Positions 33,654 through 42,218 of a DNA stretch of 58,995 nt are shown in pieces. The stretch comes from Pseudomonas citronellolis (lineage in GTDB: Bacteria; Pseudomonadota; Gammaproteobacteria; Pseudomonadales; Pseudomonadaceae): positions 1 to 58,995 of the forward strand of contig NZ_JARJLT010000225.1 in assembly GCF_029335315.1 (NCBI RefSeq). The letters are read 5' to 3'. A program made the position numbers and the translations under genes. Positions within the stretch are counted from its first letter, which is position 1, and every line of letters begins with the position of its first letter. Below the pieces are notes generated by a model, which searched no databases, was not told the origin of the DNA, and was given only the letters and a program-made list of their open reading frames with translations.

Positions 33654-34002
33654 TGCCTCACCTCGTGGGGGAGCAAATATAAAAATCGATGGTGAATTAA
33701 GTATTAAAAAGAATTATTACCCCTGGATTGATGAGGAGTTTATCGGGCATTACAGGAAAAGCTTAAATCTAATTGGTTCTGGTGATATATATATGATGTA
33801 CAAGGCGCCAGTAGCCCGGATTGTCTACTTTGAGCCGATCTTGCACGCAGAGTATACGGTTTACTCAGAAGGTCCGAAAATCAAGACAAAAGATGCTGTC
33901 ACCAAGTTCAAATATCCGGATGGGAGTATTTTGGAGGATGGAGACTACGAACCGAGATTTCAAAAGCTAGAGGCCATCCGTTTGGCCGCCGAGAAAAAGT
34001 AG
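33208..34002 (+). CDS. Lipoprotein, candidate immunity protein (copy 1)
   Basis: The protein has 264 residues. The signal peptide ends in lipobox SLTGC (Cys ~28). The mature protein is beta-rich with Cys pairs (RSTLCTFTDHGAYGDP; GGACQWRLSNVTFGV). ATG 33208 overlaps the end of the lipase gene, implying translational coupling. Periplasmic lipoproteins encoded this way protect type VI lipase producers from self-poisoning; applying that here is inference. The second half of the gene (from ~33650) is clearly more AT-rich than its surroundings, a sign of foreign origin. It is a tandem duplicate of the next gene. Confidence 0.8.
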   Translation: MAEYRRARIPLHLSSALLATTVSLTGCAKDQSLAPPANSEQVTVRIKVPVELKARTLEVQYRSTLCTFTDHGAYGDPYQRDGYQNMEIEPTRQGQSDIYEARLPRDGGGACQWRLSNVTFGVTYREPERFGENAVYGAGGGVVVIFDDNASPRGGANIKIDGELSIKKNYYPWIDEEFIGHYRKSLNLIGSGDIYMMYKAPVARIVYFEPILHAEYTVYSEGPKIKTKDAVTKFKYPDGSILEDGDYEPRFQKLEAIRLAAEKK

Positions 34003-34079
34003 GAATCATGCCAATACAAGACGAGGGCGCAATAATGCCCAATGACGAATGGGGCCGTGATCACCTACTTCTCGAGCTC

Positions 34080-34526
34080 ATGGCGGAATACCGGCAAACC
34101 CGTCTCCCCCTGCACCTCTCCAGCGCTCTGCTCGCCATGCTTGTCAGCCTGAGCGGTTGCGCCAAGGATCAAAGCCTGGCTCCGCCCGCGAATAGCGAGC
34201 AGGTCATTGTCCGGATCAAGGTTCCCGCGGAATTGAAAGCGAGAACCCTGGAGGTTCAGTACCGCTCGACCCTGTGTACGTTCACCGACCACGGCGCCTA
34301 TGGTGACCCCTACCAGCGTGATGGTTACCAGAACATGGATATCGAACCCGCACGCCGAGGGCTGAGCGATATCTATGAAGCAAAATTGCCCAGGGATGGC
34401 GGCGGCGCCTGTCAGTGGCGGTTGAGCAACGTGACCTTTGGTGTTACCTACCGGGAGCCGGAGCGCTTTGGTGAGAATGTTTTCTACAGTGCTGGCGGCG
34501 GGGTGGTAGTGATGTTTGACGACAAC
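34080..34526 (+). repeat. Direct repeat, 5' half of lipoprotein gene (unit 2)
   Basis: This is the partner of 33208-33653. The nucleotide similarity is high in this half and low in the following 350 bp. Confidence 0.8.
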
Positions 34527-34877
34527 CGACCCTCACGAAGCTATGGCCTTCCAATTCCTGCCAATGGAGATTTAAAAATTGAGAGAAGCTATTACCCTTG
34601 GGTCAGCGAAGCATTCATTGGAGGGCATAGGAAAACGATAAGCTTGGCTGGAGGGGGAGATATCTACTTGATGTATAAAGCTCCCGAGGCTCGCGAAGTG
34701 TACTTTGAGCCAGTTCTTCACTCCAGATTTGTTGTTTACTCGGAACAACCCAAAGTACATAAAAAAGGTCTCTTCGCCTCGTTTACCTATCCCGACGGAA
34801 GTATTGTGACTGATGGTCGTTCAGAGCCGGACTTCCGTAGGCTGGAAGCTATTCGCTCAGCCGCAGAAAAGAAGTAG
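34080..34877 (+). CDS. Lipoprotein, candidate immunity protein (copy 2)
   Basis: The protein has 265 residues from ATG 34080, which gives the same N-terminus as copy 1 (MAEY...SLSGC). In-frame ATGs at 34008 and 34035 would add 24 or 15 residues without signal-peptide character; 34008 does have AGGAA nearby, so the start is not settled. The first ~145 residues are nearly identical to copy 1, while the last ~120 differ at roughly half of positions, though YYPW, the DIYxMYKAP block, VYFEP, YPDGSI and LEAIR-AAEKK are kept. Divergent copies are typical of immunity genes that track changing effectors. Confidence 0.78.
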   Translation: MAEYRQTRLPLHLSSALLAMLVSLSGCAKDQSLAPPANSEQVIVRIKVPAELKARTLEVQYRSTLCTFTDHGAYGDPYQRDGYQNMDIEPARRGLSDIYEAKLPRDGGGACQWRLSNVTFGVTYREPERFGENVFYSAGGGVVVMFDDNRPSRSYGLPIPANGDLKIERSYYPWVSEAFIGGHRKTISLAGGGDIYLMYKAPEAREVYFEPVLHSRFVVYSEQPKVHKKGLFASFTYPDGSIVTDGRSEPDFRRLEAIRSAAEKK

Positions 34878-34896
34878 GTCTCGTACGAGATAACAG

Positions 34897-34930
34897 GCCG
34901 CCAAACGGGGACACCCGGGTGGCGGCTTTC
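34897..34930 (+). terminator. Probable terminator after the lipoprotein pair
   Basis: Outer arms GCCGCCA and TGGCGGC enclose an inner CGGG-GACA-CCCG hairpin, followed by TTTC. It closes the lipase-lipoprotein unit. Confidence 0.65.
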
Positions 34931-34971
34931 TACACTGGGGTAAAGGCCGCTGCCAATGATGGAAAGCCCCC

Positions 34972-36303
34972 ATGCGCGCCACCCTGATCCTCCTGCTGTT
35001 GCTGTGCCCGTCCGCCTGGGCCTACGAATCCGACCTGCACTACGGCCTGACCTGGTGGCTGGCGCGCCAGGCCGGCTTCGACGCCGCGCAGAGCCACGCC
35101 ATCGCCCGTGGCGACGAACTGACCGACAGCGGCCTGCTCGACGCCAAGCACGCGATGATCTGGGAGCTGTGCATCAAGCGAAACCCCGCCGCCAGCCTGC
35201 AGACCCGCAACCTGCATTTCCGTTCGCAACGCGAGCCGCCGGCGCCGCCCGAACAGCGCCCGGTGGACTTCCACGCGGTGTTCGCCCGTGCCCAGGCCGA
35301 CAGCGTGGTGGCCGAGGCGGACCACGCCGCCAGCGCGCGCCTGCTGAAGTTCGGCCAGGCGCTGCATGGCTGGCAGGATTCCTACTCCCATCGTGGCGTA
35401 CCGGACAGCGTGGCGCCGTGCCCGGCGCAGTGGATGTGGGCGCACCCGGCGGACCGCGGCGGCGCCACCTCCCACGCTGCCGACCAGACCTATCGCGACC
35501 CCGTGGCCTGCGCGGCCGCCGCGCAGAGCAGCTACGAGCTTCTGCTGCGCTACCGTCAACCGCTCGCCGCCCTGGCTCCGGCGCGGACCTGGGCCGACCT
35601 GCAAGGTCCGGTCACGCTGTTCTGCCAGGCCCAGACCAAGACCAGCAAGGCCCGCTGGTTCGCCGAACGGGATGTGCCCCAGGGTCGCGCCGTGGCCGCC
35701 AACACCAGCCTGATGGACGGGCCGCAGGCGTTCTACGGCAGCCCACGGATGAACCTGGCGCAAGCCTCGACCGACGACAATCCCGGGTACTACGAGCGCC
35801 AGGTGCCGAACTGGTGGCCGGACCCCGAGGTGGGCGGGCAGCCCGGATTGCAGGCGGCGCTGGAGCACCCGCCGCAACCCGCCAGCGGTGACCAGTGGGA
35901 GCGCGCCGGCCTGTTCTTGCGCGCCTGGCTGACCACGCCGCCGGAAGAACTGCCCAAGGCGCTGGCGGCGTATTTCGACAACCGCGTGCTGGACTACGAG
36001 GAGCCGGCCATGGCCCTGTTGCTGCGCCTGCGCCTGAAGGACCAGGGCCTGGGCGAGGCGGGCGTGTTCAGCGCCGCGCCGGGCAAGCTGCCGGCGGACG
36101 CCTTCGTCAGCGCCACGCCGGCCGACTGGCGGACGCTGCTGGTGCCGGTGCGCGGCGAGGAACGCGAGGCGCTGCTGGGCGACCTCGGTGATGGCCGCAC
36201 GCTGCTGGTGGCGCTGCTGCGCAACGCGCCGGACGAGCCCTTGCTGATCGAGGCGGGGCCGGGCTTCCAGGTGGTTCACCTGGGCAGCCTGGTGTTCCAC
36301 TGA
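34972..36303 (+). CDS. Secreted DUF6765-like protein
   Basis: The protein has 443 residues with a signal peptide (MRATLILLLLLCPSAWA). The mature N-terminus YESDLHYGLTWWLARQAGF, plus KFGQALHGWQDSYSHRGVP, recalls the His/Asp-rich helical fold of zinc phospholipase C/S1-P1-type enzymes, and the family is catalogued as DUF6765. Enzyme activity is not established. It is transcribed in the same direction as the lipase-immunity genes but separated from them by a terminator, so it probably has its own promoter. Confidence 0.7.
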   Translation: MRATLILLLLLCPSAWAYESDLHYGLTWWLARQAGFDAAQSHAIARGDELTDSGLLDAKHAMIWELCIKRNPAASLQTRNLHFRSQREPPAPPEQRPVDFHAVFARAQADSVVAEADHAASARLLKFGQALHGWQDSYSHRGVPDSVAPCPAQWMWAHPADRGGATSHAADQTYRDPVACAAAAQSSYELLLRYRQPLAALAPARTWADLQGPVTLFCQAQTKTSKARWFAERDVPQGRAVAANTSLMDGPQAFYGSPRMNLAQASTDDNPGYYERQVPNWWPDPEVGGQPGLQAALEHPPQPASGDQWERAGLFLRAWLTTPPEELPKALAAYFDNRVLDYEEPAMALLLRLRLKDQGLGEAGVFSAAPGKLPADAFVSATPADWRTLLVPVRGEEREALLGDLGDGRTLLVALLRNAPDEPLLIEAGPGFQVVHLGSLVFH

Positions 36304-36438
36304 ACGCGGCCCCGCGCGGGTTCAGGGCTTGCTTGGCCGCGGCCCGTGCTGGCGTCACGCCGACGGCGACGAGCAGGCCGGCGTGGCCAAGGACGTCGAG
36401 CACGGCCTCACCGCACCCAGGCGATCCTCCGCGCCACC

Positions 36439-37353
36439 TCACTCGGGCTGCTCTCGTGAAGGCGCGGCGGCGCTGCCGCGCAGCAACTCCACCAGCGCCC
36501 GGGCGCAGCCGGGCAGGGCCTCGCGCTCGCGCATCACCACGCTGCGTTCGCGCTCCACCCAGGGTTCGTCCAGCGCCAGGATGCTCAGGCCCATGCTGCG
36601 CTGGTGGCGGCGCGCGGCGGTTTCCGGGAGCACGCCGATGCCGACGCCGGCCTCGATCATCCGGCAGGCCGCCTCGAAGCTGGCCACCTGGATGCGCAGG
36701 TTGAGGCTGCCGCCCAGGCGTTCGACCTGCTCGCGCAGGAAGCTTTGCAGGGTGCTGCCTTCGTGCAGGCCGACGTGGGCGTAGTCCAGGGTGTCGGCCA
36801 GGGTAGGGCGGCGCAGGCGTTCCAGGGGGTGCCCCGGCGGTACCACCAGGACCAGCTGGTCGGTGCTGAAGTGCAGCACTTCCAGGCCCTCGGCGCGCAC
36901 CGGGCCGGCGACGATGCCGAGGTCCGCCGATCCGTCGAGGATGGCGCGGACGATGTCGCGGTTCAGGCGCTCCTGCAGGTCGACGGTGACCGCCGGGCGC
37001 CCGGCGAGGAAGCCGGCCAGCACCTCGGGGAGGAACTCGGTGACGGCGGTGGTGTTGGCGAAGATGCGGATGTGCCCGACGCGGTCGCCGCCCAGCTCGC
37101 TGAAGTCGTCCTTGAGCTGCTCCACCTGGCGCAGGATCTGCCGCGCGTGCTGTAGCAGGCGCTGGCCCGCCGGGGTCAGTTCGACGCCACGGTTGTCGCG
37201 GTACAGCAGGCGGCTGTCGAGCTGGCCTTCGAGGGCCTTGATGCGCGCGCTCGCGGCCGCCGCGGAAAGGTGCGCGCGGCGCGCGCCCTGGGTCAGGCTG
37301 GGGGATTCGGCGATGTGCGCGAAGAGCCGCAGGTCGGCCAGGTCGAAGTGCAT
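36439..37353 (-). CDS. LysR-type regulator of the itaconate-type operon
   Basis: The protein has 304 residues. The winged helix-turn-helix reads LADLRLFAHIAESPSLTQGARRAHLSAAAASARIKAL, and the LysR substrate-binding domain follows (IRIFANTTAVTEFLPEVLAGFLA). It is divergent from the hydratase gene across a 124-bp gap. It occupies the same place as PA0877 beside the P. aeruginosa itaconate genes, so it is the likely activator, responding to itaconate or its CoA ester (inference). The intergenic region has a CGTTAACG palindrome (37391-37398). Confidence 0.9.
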   Translation of the reverse strand: MHFDLADLRLFAHIAESPSLTQGARRAHLSAAAASARIKALEGQLDSRLLYRDNRGVELTPAGQRLLQHARQILRQVEQLKDDFSELGGDRVGHIRIFANTTAVTEFLPEVLAGFLAGRPAVTVDLQERLNRDIVRAILDGSADLGIVAGPVRAEGLEVLHFSTDQLVLVVPPGHPLERLRRPTLADTLDYAHVGLHEGSTLQSFLREQVERLGGSLNLRIQVASFEAACRMIEAGVGIGVLPETAARRHQRSMGLSILALDEPWVERERSVVMREREALPGCARALVELLRGSAAAPSREQPE

Positions 37354-37477
37354 GGGGCGAAGTCTCCGGGTGGAATCGGCGTTCGTCTATCGTTAACGCC
37401 GGATTATGAAAATGCGGATTCTCGGAACGCAAGCCCCTCGGCATCCTGCTGGGAAACTTCCACGGAAGAGCGTGCAA

Positions 37478-38305
37478 ATGAGTGAAATGTCCTACGAGTC
37501 CTGGATAGGTCGTACCCAGGAGAGCCAAGAACAGCTCAGCGAACTGCTGGTCCGCCGCCTGGCCGCCACCCTCGGCGAGGAAGCCCCCGGCGCCGGCGCG
37601 GCGCTGCCGCCGCTGTGGCACTGGGCGTTCTTCCAGGACGCCGTGCCCGAGCCGGGCCTGGGCGCCGACGGCCACCCGGCGCGCGGCGGCTTCCTGCCCC
37701 CGGCCGACGGCCGCAACCGTATGTGGGCCGGCGGCCGCCTGGAGTTCCACGAGGCGCTGCGGGTGGGCGAGCTGGCCAGTCGCGTCACCACCATCCTGAA
37801 GGTCGAGGAAAAGCACGGCCGCACCGGCGCGCTGCTGTTCGTCACCCTGCGCCATGACTATTCCCAGGAAGGCCGCCTGGCGATCCGCGAGGAACAGGAC
37901 ATCGTCTACCGCGAGCCCAGCCCGCCCAGGCTCGGCGGCACCGAGGCGCTGCCCGAAGGCGCCTGGCGCGAGGCGGTGGAGCCCACCCCGGTGCTGCTGT
38001 TCCGTTATTCGGCGGTGACCTTCAACGGCCACCGCATCCATTACGACTGGCCCTACGTCACCGGCGCCGAGGGCTACCCCGGCCTGGTAGTACACGGCCC
38101 GCTGATCGCCACCCTGAACCTGCGCGCGTTCTGCCGCGCCAACCCCCAGGCGCGCCTGCGCCGCTACGCCTACCGTGGCCTGCGCCCGCTGATCTGCCCC
38201 GAGGCCTTCGAGCTCGGTGGCCGCCCGAGCGGCCCCGGCAAGGCCGAGGTGTGGGCCGGCAACGGCGCCGGCGTCGCCCAGCGCGGCGAAGTTGAATTCG
38301 ACTGA
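37478..38305 (+). CDS. ich: Itaconyl-CoA hydratase-like MaoC/HTD2 protein
   Basis: The protein has 275 residues. It has the two-part FAS1-like/HTD2 dehydratase architecture of mesaconyl-CoA and itaconyl-CoA hydratases: LPPLWHWAFFQDAVPEPGLGADGHPARGGFLPP, then RMWAGGRLEFHEALRVGE, and a C-terminal hot-dog with LFRYSAVTFNGHRIHYDWPYV, the catalytic-His region, and PGLVVHGPLIATL. It would hydrate itaconyl-CoA to citramalyl-CoA. The symbol follows the P. aeruginosa cluster (PA0878, Ich). GGAAGAG lies before ATG 37478; ATG 37487 is also possible. Confidence 0.85.
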   Translation: MSEMSYESWIGRTQESQEQLSELLVRRLAATLGEEAPGAGAALPPLWHWAFFQDAVPEPGLGADGHPARGGFLPPADGRNRMWAGGRLEFHEALRVGELASRVTTILKVEEKHGRTGALLFVTLRHDYSQEGRLAIREEQDIVYREPSPPRLGGTEALPEGAWREAVEPTPVLLFRYSAVTFNGHRIHYDWPYVTGAEGYPGLVVHGPLIATLNLRAFCRANPQARLRRYAYRGLRPLICPEAFELGGRPSGPGKAEVWAGNGAGVAQRGEVEFD

Positions 38306-38331
38306 AACACCGACCGATATCGAGGAACGAC

Positions 38332-39492
38332 ATGATTAGCAGCCACGAAGAACTGCAGGCCATCCGCGAAGGCGTGCGCGCCCTCTGCGCGGAATTTCCC
38401 AGCGCCTACTGGCGCGAGATCGACGAGCGCAAGGGCTTCCCCGAAGCCTTCGTCAAGGCCATGACCGAGGCCGGCTGGCTGTCGGCGATGATCCCCGAGG
38501 AATACGGCGGCTCCGGCCTGGGCCTGGCCGAGGCCTCGGTGATCCTCGAGGAAGTGAACCGCTGCGGCGGCAACTCCGGGACCATCCACGGGCAGATGTA
38601 CAACATGTTCACCCTGCTGCGGAACGGCAGCGAGGAGCAGAAGCGCTTCTACCTGCCGAAGCTGGCCAGCGGCGAGCTGCGCCTGCAGTCCATGGGCGTC
38701 ACCGAGCCGACCACCGGCACCGACACCACCAAGATCAAGACCACCGCCGTGCGCCAGGGCGACATGTACGTGATCAACGGGCAGAAGGTGTGGATCTCGC
38801 GCATCCAGCACTCCGACCTGATGATCCTGCTGGCGCGCACCACGCCGCTGGCCGAGGTGAAGAAGAAATCCGAGGGCATGTCGATCTTCCTGGTCGACCT
38901 GCGCGAGGCCATCGGCAACGGCCTGACCGTGCAGCCGATCGCCAACATGGTCAACCACGAGACCAATGAGCTGTTCTTCGACAACCTGGAAATCCCCGCC
39001 AGCAGCCTGATCGGCGAAGAGGGCAAGGGCTTCCGCTACATCCTCGACGGCCTCAACGCCGAGCGCACGCTGATCGCCGCCGAGTGCATCGGCGACGGCC
39101 GCTGGTTCATCGAGAAGGCCAGCCAGTACGCCCGCGACCGCGTGGTGTTCGGCCGCCCGATCGGGCAGAACCAGGGCGTGCAGTTCCCCATCGCCGAGGC
39201 GCACATCGAGGTGGAAGCCGCCGACCTGATGCGCTGGAAGGCCTGCGAGGAGTACGACGCCGGGCGCAACGCCGGGGCCCAGGCGAACATGGCCAAGTAC
39301 CTGGCGGCCAAGGCCAGCTGGGAAGCGGCCAACGCCTGCCTGCAGACCCACGGCGGCTTCGGCTTCGCCTGCGAATACGACGTCGAGCGCAAGTTCCGCG
39401 AGACGCGCCTGTACCAGGTGGCGCCGATCTCCACCAACCTGATCCTGTCCTACGTGGCCGAGCACCTGCTCGAACTGCCGCGCTCCTTCTGA
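38332..39492 (+). CDS. Acyl-CoA dehydrogenase of the itaconate-type cluster
   Basis: The protein has 386 residues. The full acyl-CoA dehydrogenase fold is present: ITEPTTGTDTT-type FAD-binding turn (VTEPTTGTDTTKIKTTA), INGQKVWISRI, DGLNAERTLIAAE, YARDRVVFGRPIGQNQGVQF and QTHGGFGFACEYDVERKFRE. The usual E-G-T catalytic segment near the C-terminus is replaced by LYQVAPISTN, so the canonical base is missing at that site. It sits between the hydratase and MmgE/PrpD genes, like PA0879. Its step in the pathway is not settled, and it may act on a branched or hydroxylated acyl-CoA. Confidence 0.9.
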   Translation: MISSHEELQAIREGVRALCAEFPSAYWREIDERKGFPEAFVKAMTEAGWLSAMIPEEYGGSGLGLAEASVILEEVNRCGGNSGTIHGQMYNMFTLLRNGSEEQKRFYLPKLASGELRLQSMGVTEPTTGTDTTKIKTTAVRQGDMYVINGQKVWISRIQHSDLMILLARTTPLAEVKKKSEGMSIFLVDLREAIGNGLTVQPIANMVNHETNELFFDNLEIPASSLIGEEGKGFRYILDGLNAERTLIAAECIGDGRWFIEKASQYARDRVVFGRPIGQNQGVQFPIAEAHIEVEAADLMRWKACEEYDAGRNAGAQANMAKYLAAKASWEAANACLQTHGGFGFACEYDVERKFRETRLYQVAPISTNLILSYVAEHLLELPRSF

Positions 39493-39517
39493 CCTGCGTG
39501 CCCAAGGACGACAAGCG

Positions 39518-40867
39518 ATGAACAATACCCACGCCCTCGCCGAATTCCTCGCCGGCCTGCGCTACGAAGACCTGCCGGCCACTGTGGTCGCGCGCACCGA
39601 GGACCTGTTCCTCGACTGGCTCGGCTCGGCCCTGGCCAGCCAGCAGCGCCACCCGATCCCGCTGTTCCAGCGCTACGCCCGGCGCATGGGCCCGAGCGAC
39701 GGCCGCAGCCGCGTGCTGGTCGACGGTTCGGCCACCTCGGCGTACTTCGCCGCGCTGGTCAACGGCGCCAGCTCGCACCTGGTGGAGCAGGACGACCTGC
39801 ACAACAGCTCGGTGCTGCACCCGGCCACGGTGGTCTTCCCGGCGGCCCTGGCCGCCGCCCAGGACCTCGGCAAGTCCGGCCGCGAGCTGATCCTGGCCAG
39901 CGTCGCCGGCTACGAGGCGGGCATCCGCATCGGCGAATTCCTCGGCCGCTCGCACTACCGCATCTTCCACACCACCGCCACGGTCGGCACCCTGGCCGCC
40001 GCGGTGGCCGTGGGCAAGCTGCTGGGCTTCGACAGCCGCCAGTTCGTCAATTGCCTGGGCAGCGCCGGGACCCAGGCCGCCGGGCTCTGGGAATTTCTCC
40101 GCGACGCCGCCGACTCCAAGCAGCTGCACACCGCCAAGGCCGCCGCCGATGGCCTGCTCGCCGCCTACCTGACGGCCGACGGCCTGAGCGGCGCGCAGAA
40201 CATCCTCGAAGGCGAGCAGGGCATGGCCGCCGGCATGTCCAGCGACGCCGACCCGCGCTGGCTGGTGGACGGCCTGGGCACGCGCTGGGCGCTGGCCGAG
40301 ACCTCGTTCAAGTTCCACGCGTCCTGCCGCCACACCCACCCGGCCGCCGACGCCCTGCTGGCGCTGATGCAGCGTGAGGGCCTGGGCGCCGAGGACATCG
40401 CCAGCGTCACCACCCGCGTGCACCAGGGCGCCATCGACGTGCTCGGCCGCGTGCTGGTGCCGCAGACCGTGCACCAGGCGAAGTTCTCCATGGGCACCGT
40501 GCTCGGCCTGATCGCCGTGCACGGCAAGGCCGGCCTGGTGGAGTTCGAGGAATTCGCCCTGCAGGACCCGCGCGTGGCGGCGTTCCGCGACAAGGTGGAG
40601 ATGCGCCTCGACGCCGAGGTGGACGGCGCCTACCCGCAGCGCTGGCTGGGCCGGGTGGACGTGACCACCGTCGACGGCCGCAGCCTGCACGGCGCCATCG
40701 ACGAACCCAAGGGCGATCCGGGCAACAGCCTCAGCCGCGCTGAACTGGAAGACAAGTTCCGCCGCCTGCTGGCCTTCGCCGGTTTCCGCGACGCGGCCGA
40801 GGCCACGCGCCTGATCGACGCCAGCTGGGGCCTGCACGACCTGCAGAACCTCGACCGCCTTGCCTGA
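39518..40867 (+). CDS. MmgE/PrpD family protein
   Basis: The protein has 449 residues. The family relates to 2-methylcitrate dehydratase and aconitate decarboxylase. Landmarks are LFLDWLGSALASQQRHP, ALVNGASSHLVEQDDLHNSSVLHPATVVFPAALA, GYEAGIRIGEFLG, FKFHASCRHTHPAADALL and VHQAKFSMGTVLGLIA. It is a cytoplasmic lyase or dehydratase and corresponds in position to PA0881. Because aconitate decarboxylase makes itaconate, a member in an itaconate operon could act on a related C5-C6 dicarboxylate; this is inference. It starts 25 bp after the dehydrogenase gene. Confidence 0.9.
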   Translation: MNNTHALAEFLAGLRYEDLPATVVARTEDLFLDWLGSALASQQRHPIPLFQRYARRMGPSDGRSRVLVDGSATSAYFAALVNGASSHLVEQDDLHNSSVLHPATVVFPAALAAAQDLGKSGRELILASVAGYEAGIRIGEFLGRSHYRIFHTTATVGTLAAAVAVGKLLGFDSRQFVNCLGSAGTQAAGLWEFLRDAADSKQLHTAKAAADGLLAAYLTADGLSGAQNILEGEQGMAAGMSSDADPRWLVDGLGTRWALAETSFKFHASCRHTHPAADALLALMQREGLGAEDIASVTTRVHQGAIDVLGRVLVPQTVHQAKFSMGTVLGLIAVHGKAGLVEFEEFALQDPRVAAFRDKVEMRLDAEVDGAYPQRWLGRVDVTTVDGRSLHGAIDEPKGDPGNSLSRAELEDKFRRLLAFAGFRDAAEATRLIDASWGLHDLQNLDRLA

Positions 40868-41003
40868 GTAGCCCAGGGCCCGGTCGGGCGGCCCCCGGAA
40901 CCTTGGGGGTTCACAGAGCGCGGGGCGTCGCCCGCCCGGACCCTGGATACCTTATTTCGCCAGCGCGCCCTCCGTAGGCGCGCCGGCCCGACCTGGAGCA
41001 CCC

Positions 41004-42194
41004 ATGAGCCCACGTCCCCTCGACGGCATCACCGTCATCAGCCTGGAACACGCCATCGCGGCGCCGTTCTGCACCCGCCAGCTGGCCGACCTCGGCGCCC
41101 GCGTGATCAAGGTCGAACGCCCCGGCGTCGGCGACTTCGCCCGTGGCTACGACGAACGCGTGCGCGGCATGGCCTCGCACTTCATCTGGACCAACCGCTC
41201 CAAGGAAAGCCTGGCCCTGGACCTCAAGCAGGAGCCGGCGCAGCAGGTGCTGGAGCAACTGCTCGGCCAGGCCGACGTGCTGGTGCAGAACCTCGCGCCG
41301 GGCGCCGCCGCGCGCCTCGGGCTGTCGTTCGAGGCGCTGCACGAGCGCTTCCCGCGCCTGATCGTCTGCGACATCTCCGGCTACGGCGAAGGCGGGCCCT
41401 ACGAGCAGAAGAAGGCCTACGACCTGCTGATCCAGAGCGAGAGCGGCTTCCTTTCGGTCACCGGCGGCCCCGGCGACGACGAAATGGCCAAGGCCGGCTG
41501 CTCCATCGCCGACATTTCCGCCGGCATGTACGCCTACAGCGGCATCCTCTCGGCGCTGCTGCTGCGCGAGCGCAGCGGGGAGGGCAGCCGGGTCGAGGTG
41601 TCGATGCTCGAAGGCATGGCCGAGTGGATGGGCTTCCCCATGTACTACGCCTTCGAAGGCCAGGCCCAGCCGCCGCGCGCCGGCGCCGCCCACGCCACCA
41701 TCTACCCCTACGGCCCGTTCCCCACCGGCGACGGCGGCAAGGTGATGCTCGGCGTGCAGAACGAGCGCGAATGGAAGCTGTTCTGCGAAATCGTGCTGCA
41801 ACGCCCGGAACTGGCGGCGGACCCGCGCTTCACCGCCACCAGCCTGCGCGTGGCCAACCGCGAGGCGCTGCGCGCGCTGATCGTCGACGCCTTCGCCAGC
41901 CTCGACGCCAAGGAGGCGGTGGCGCGCCTGGAGCAGGCGCAGATCGCCAACGCCCACGTCAACGACATGCAGGGCCTGTGGCACCACCCGCAGCTCCAGG
42001 CCCGCGACGCCTGGCGCGAAATCGACAGCCCGGTCGGGCGCCTGCCGGCGCTGCTGCCGCCGGCGCGCAGCAACGCCTACGCGCCACGCATGGACGCCGT
42101 GCCGGGCCTCGGCGAACATACCGACGGCCTGCTCGCCGAGCTGGGCTACACGGCCGCCGATATCCAGCGCCTGCACGAGCAGGGCGCGGTGTGA
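41004..42194 (+). CDS. ict: Itaconate CoA-transferase-like (family III, CaiB/BaiF)
   Basis: The protein has 396 residues. Features of family III transferases are visible: LDGITVISLEHAIAAPFCTRQLADLGARVIKVE at the N-terminus, WTNRSKESLALDLK, and the catalytic Asp (about residue 170) in CSIADISAGMYAYSGIL, which forms a mixed anhydride and then an aspartyl-CoA thioester. It would move CoA from succinyl-CoA to itaconate, as P. aeruginosa Ict (PA0882) does. It follows a 136-bp gap after the MmgE/PrpD gene, longer than elsewhere in the operon, so an internal promoter is possible. Confidence 0.87.
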   Translation: MSPRPLDGITVISLEHAIAAPFCTRQLADLGARVIKVERPGVGDFARGYDERVRGMASHFIWTNRSKESLALDLKQEPAQQVLEQLLGQADVLVQNLAPGAAARLGLSFEALHERFPRLIVCDISGYGEGGPYEQKKAYDLLIQSESGFLSVTGGPGDDEMAKAGCSIADISAGMYAYSGILSALLLRERSGEGSRVEVSMLEGMAEWMGFPMYYAFEGQAQPPRAGAAHATIYPYGPFPTGDGGKVMLGVQNEREWKLFCEIVLQRPELAADPRFTATSLRVANREALRALIVDAFASLDAKEAVARLEQAQIANAHVNDMQGLWHHPQLQARDAWREIDSPVGRLPALLPPARSNAYAPRMDAVPGLGEHTDGLLAELGYTAADIQRLHEQGAV

Positions 42195-42218
42195 GCCGAA
42201 CCTGACCAAGGAATTTCC

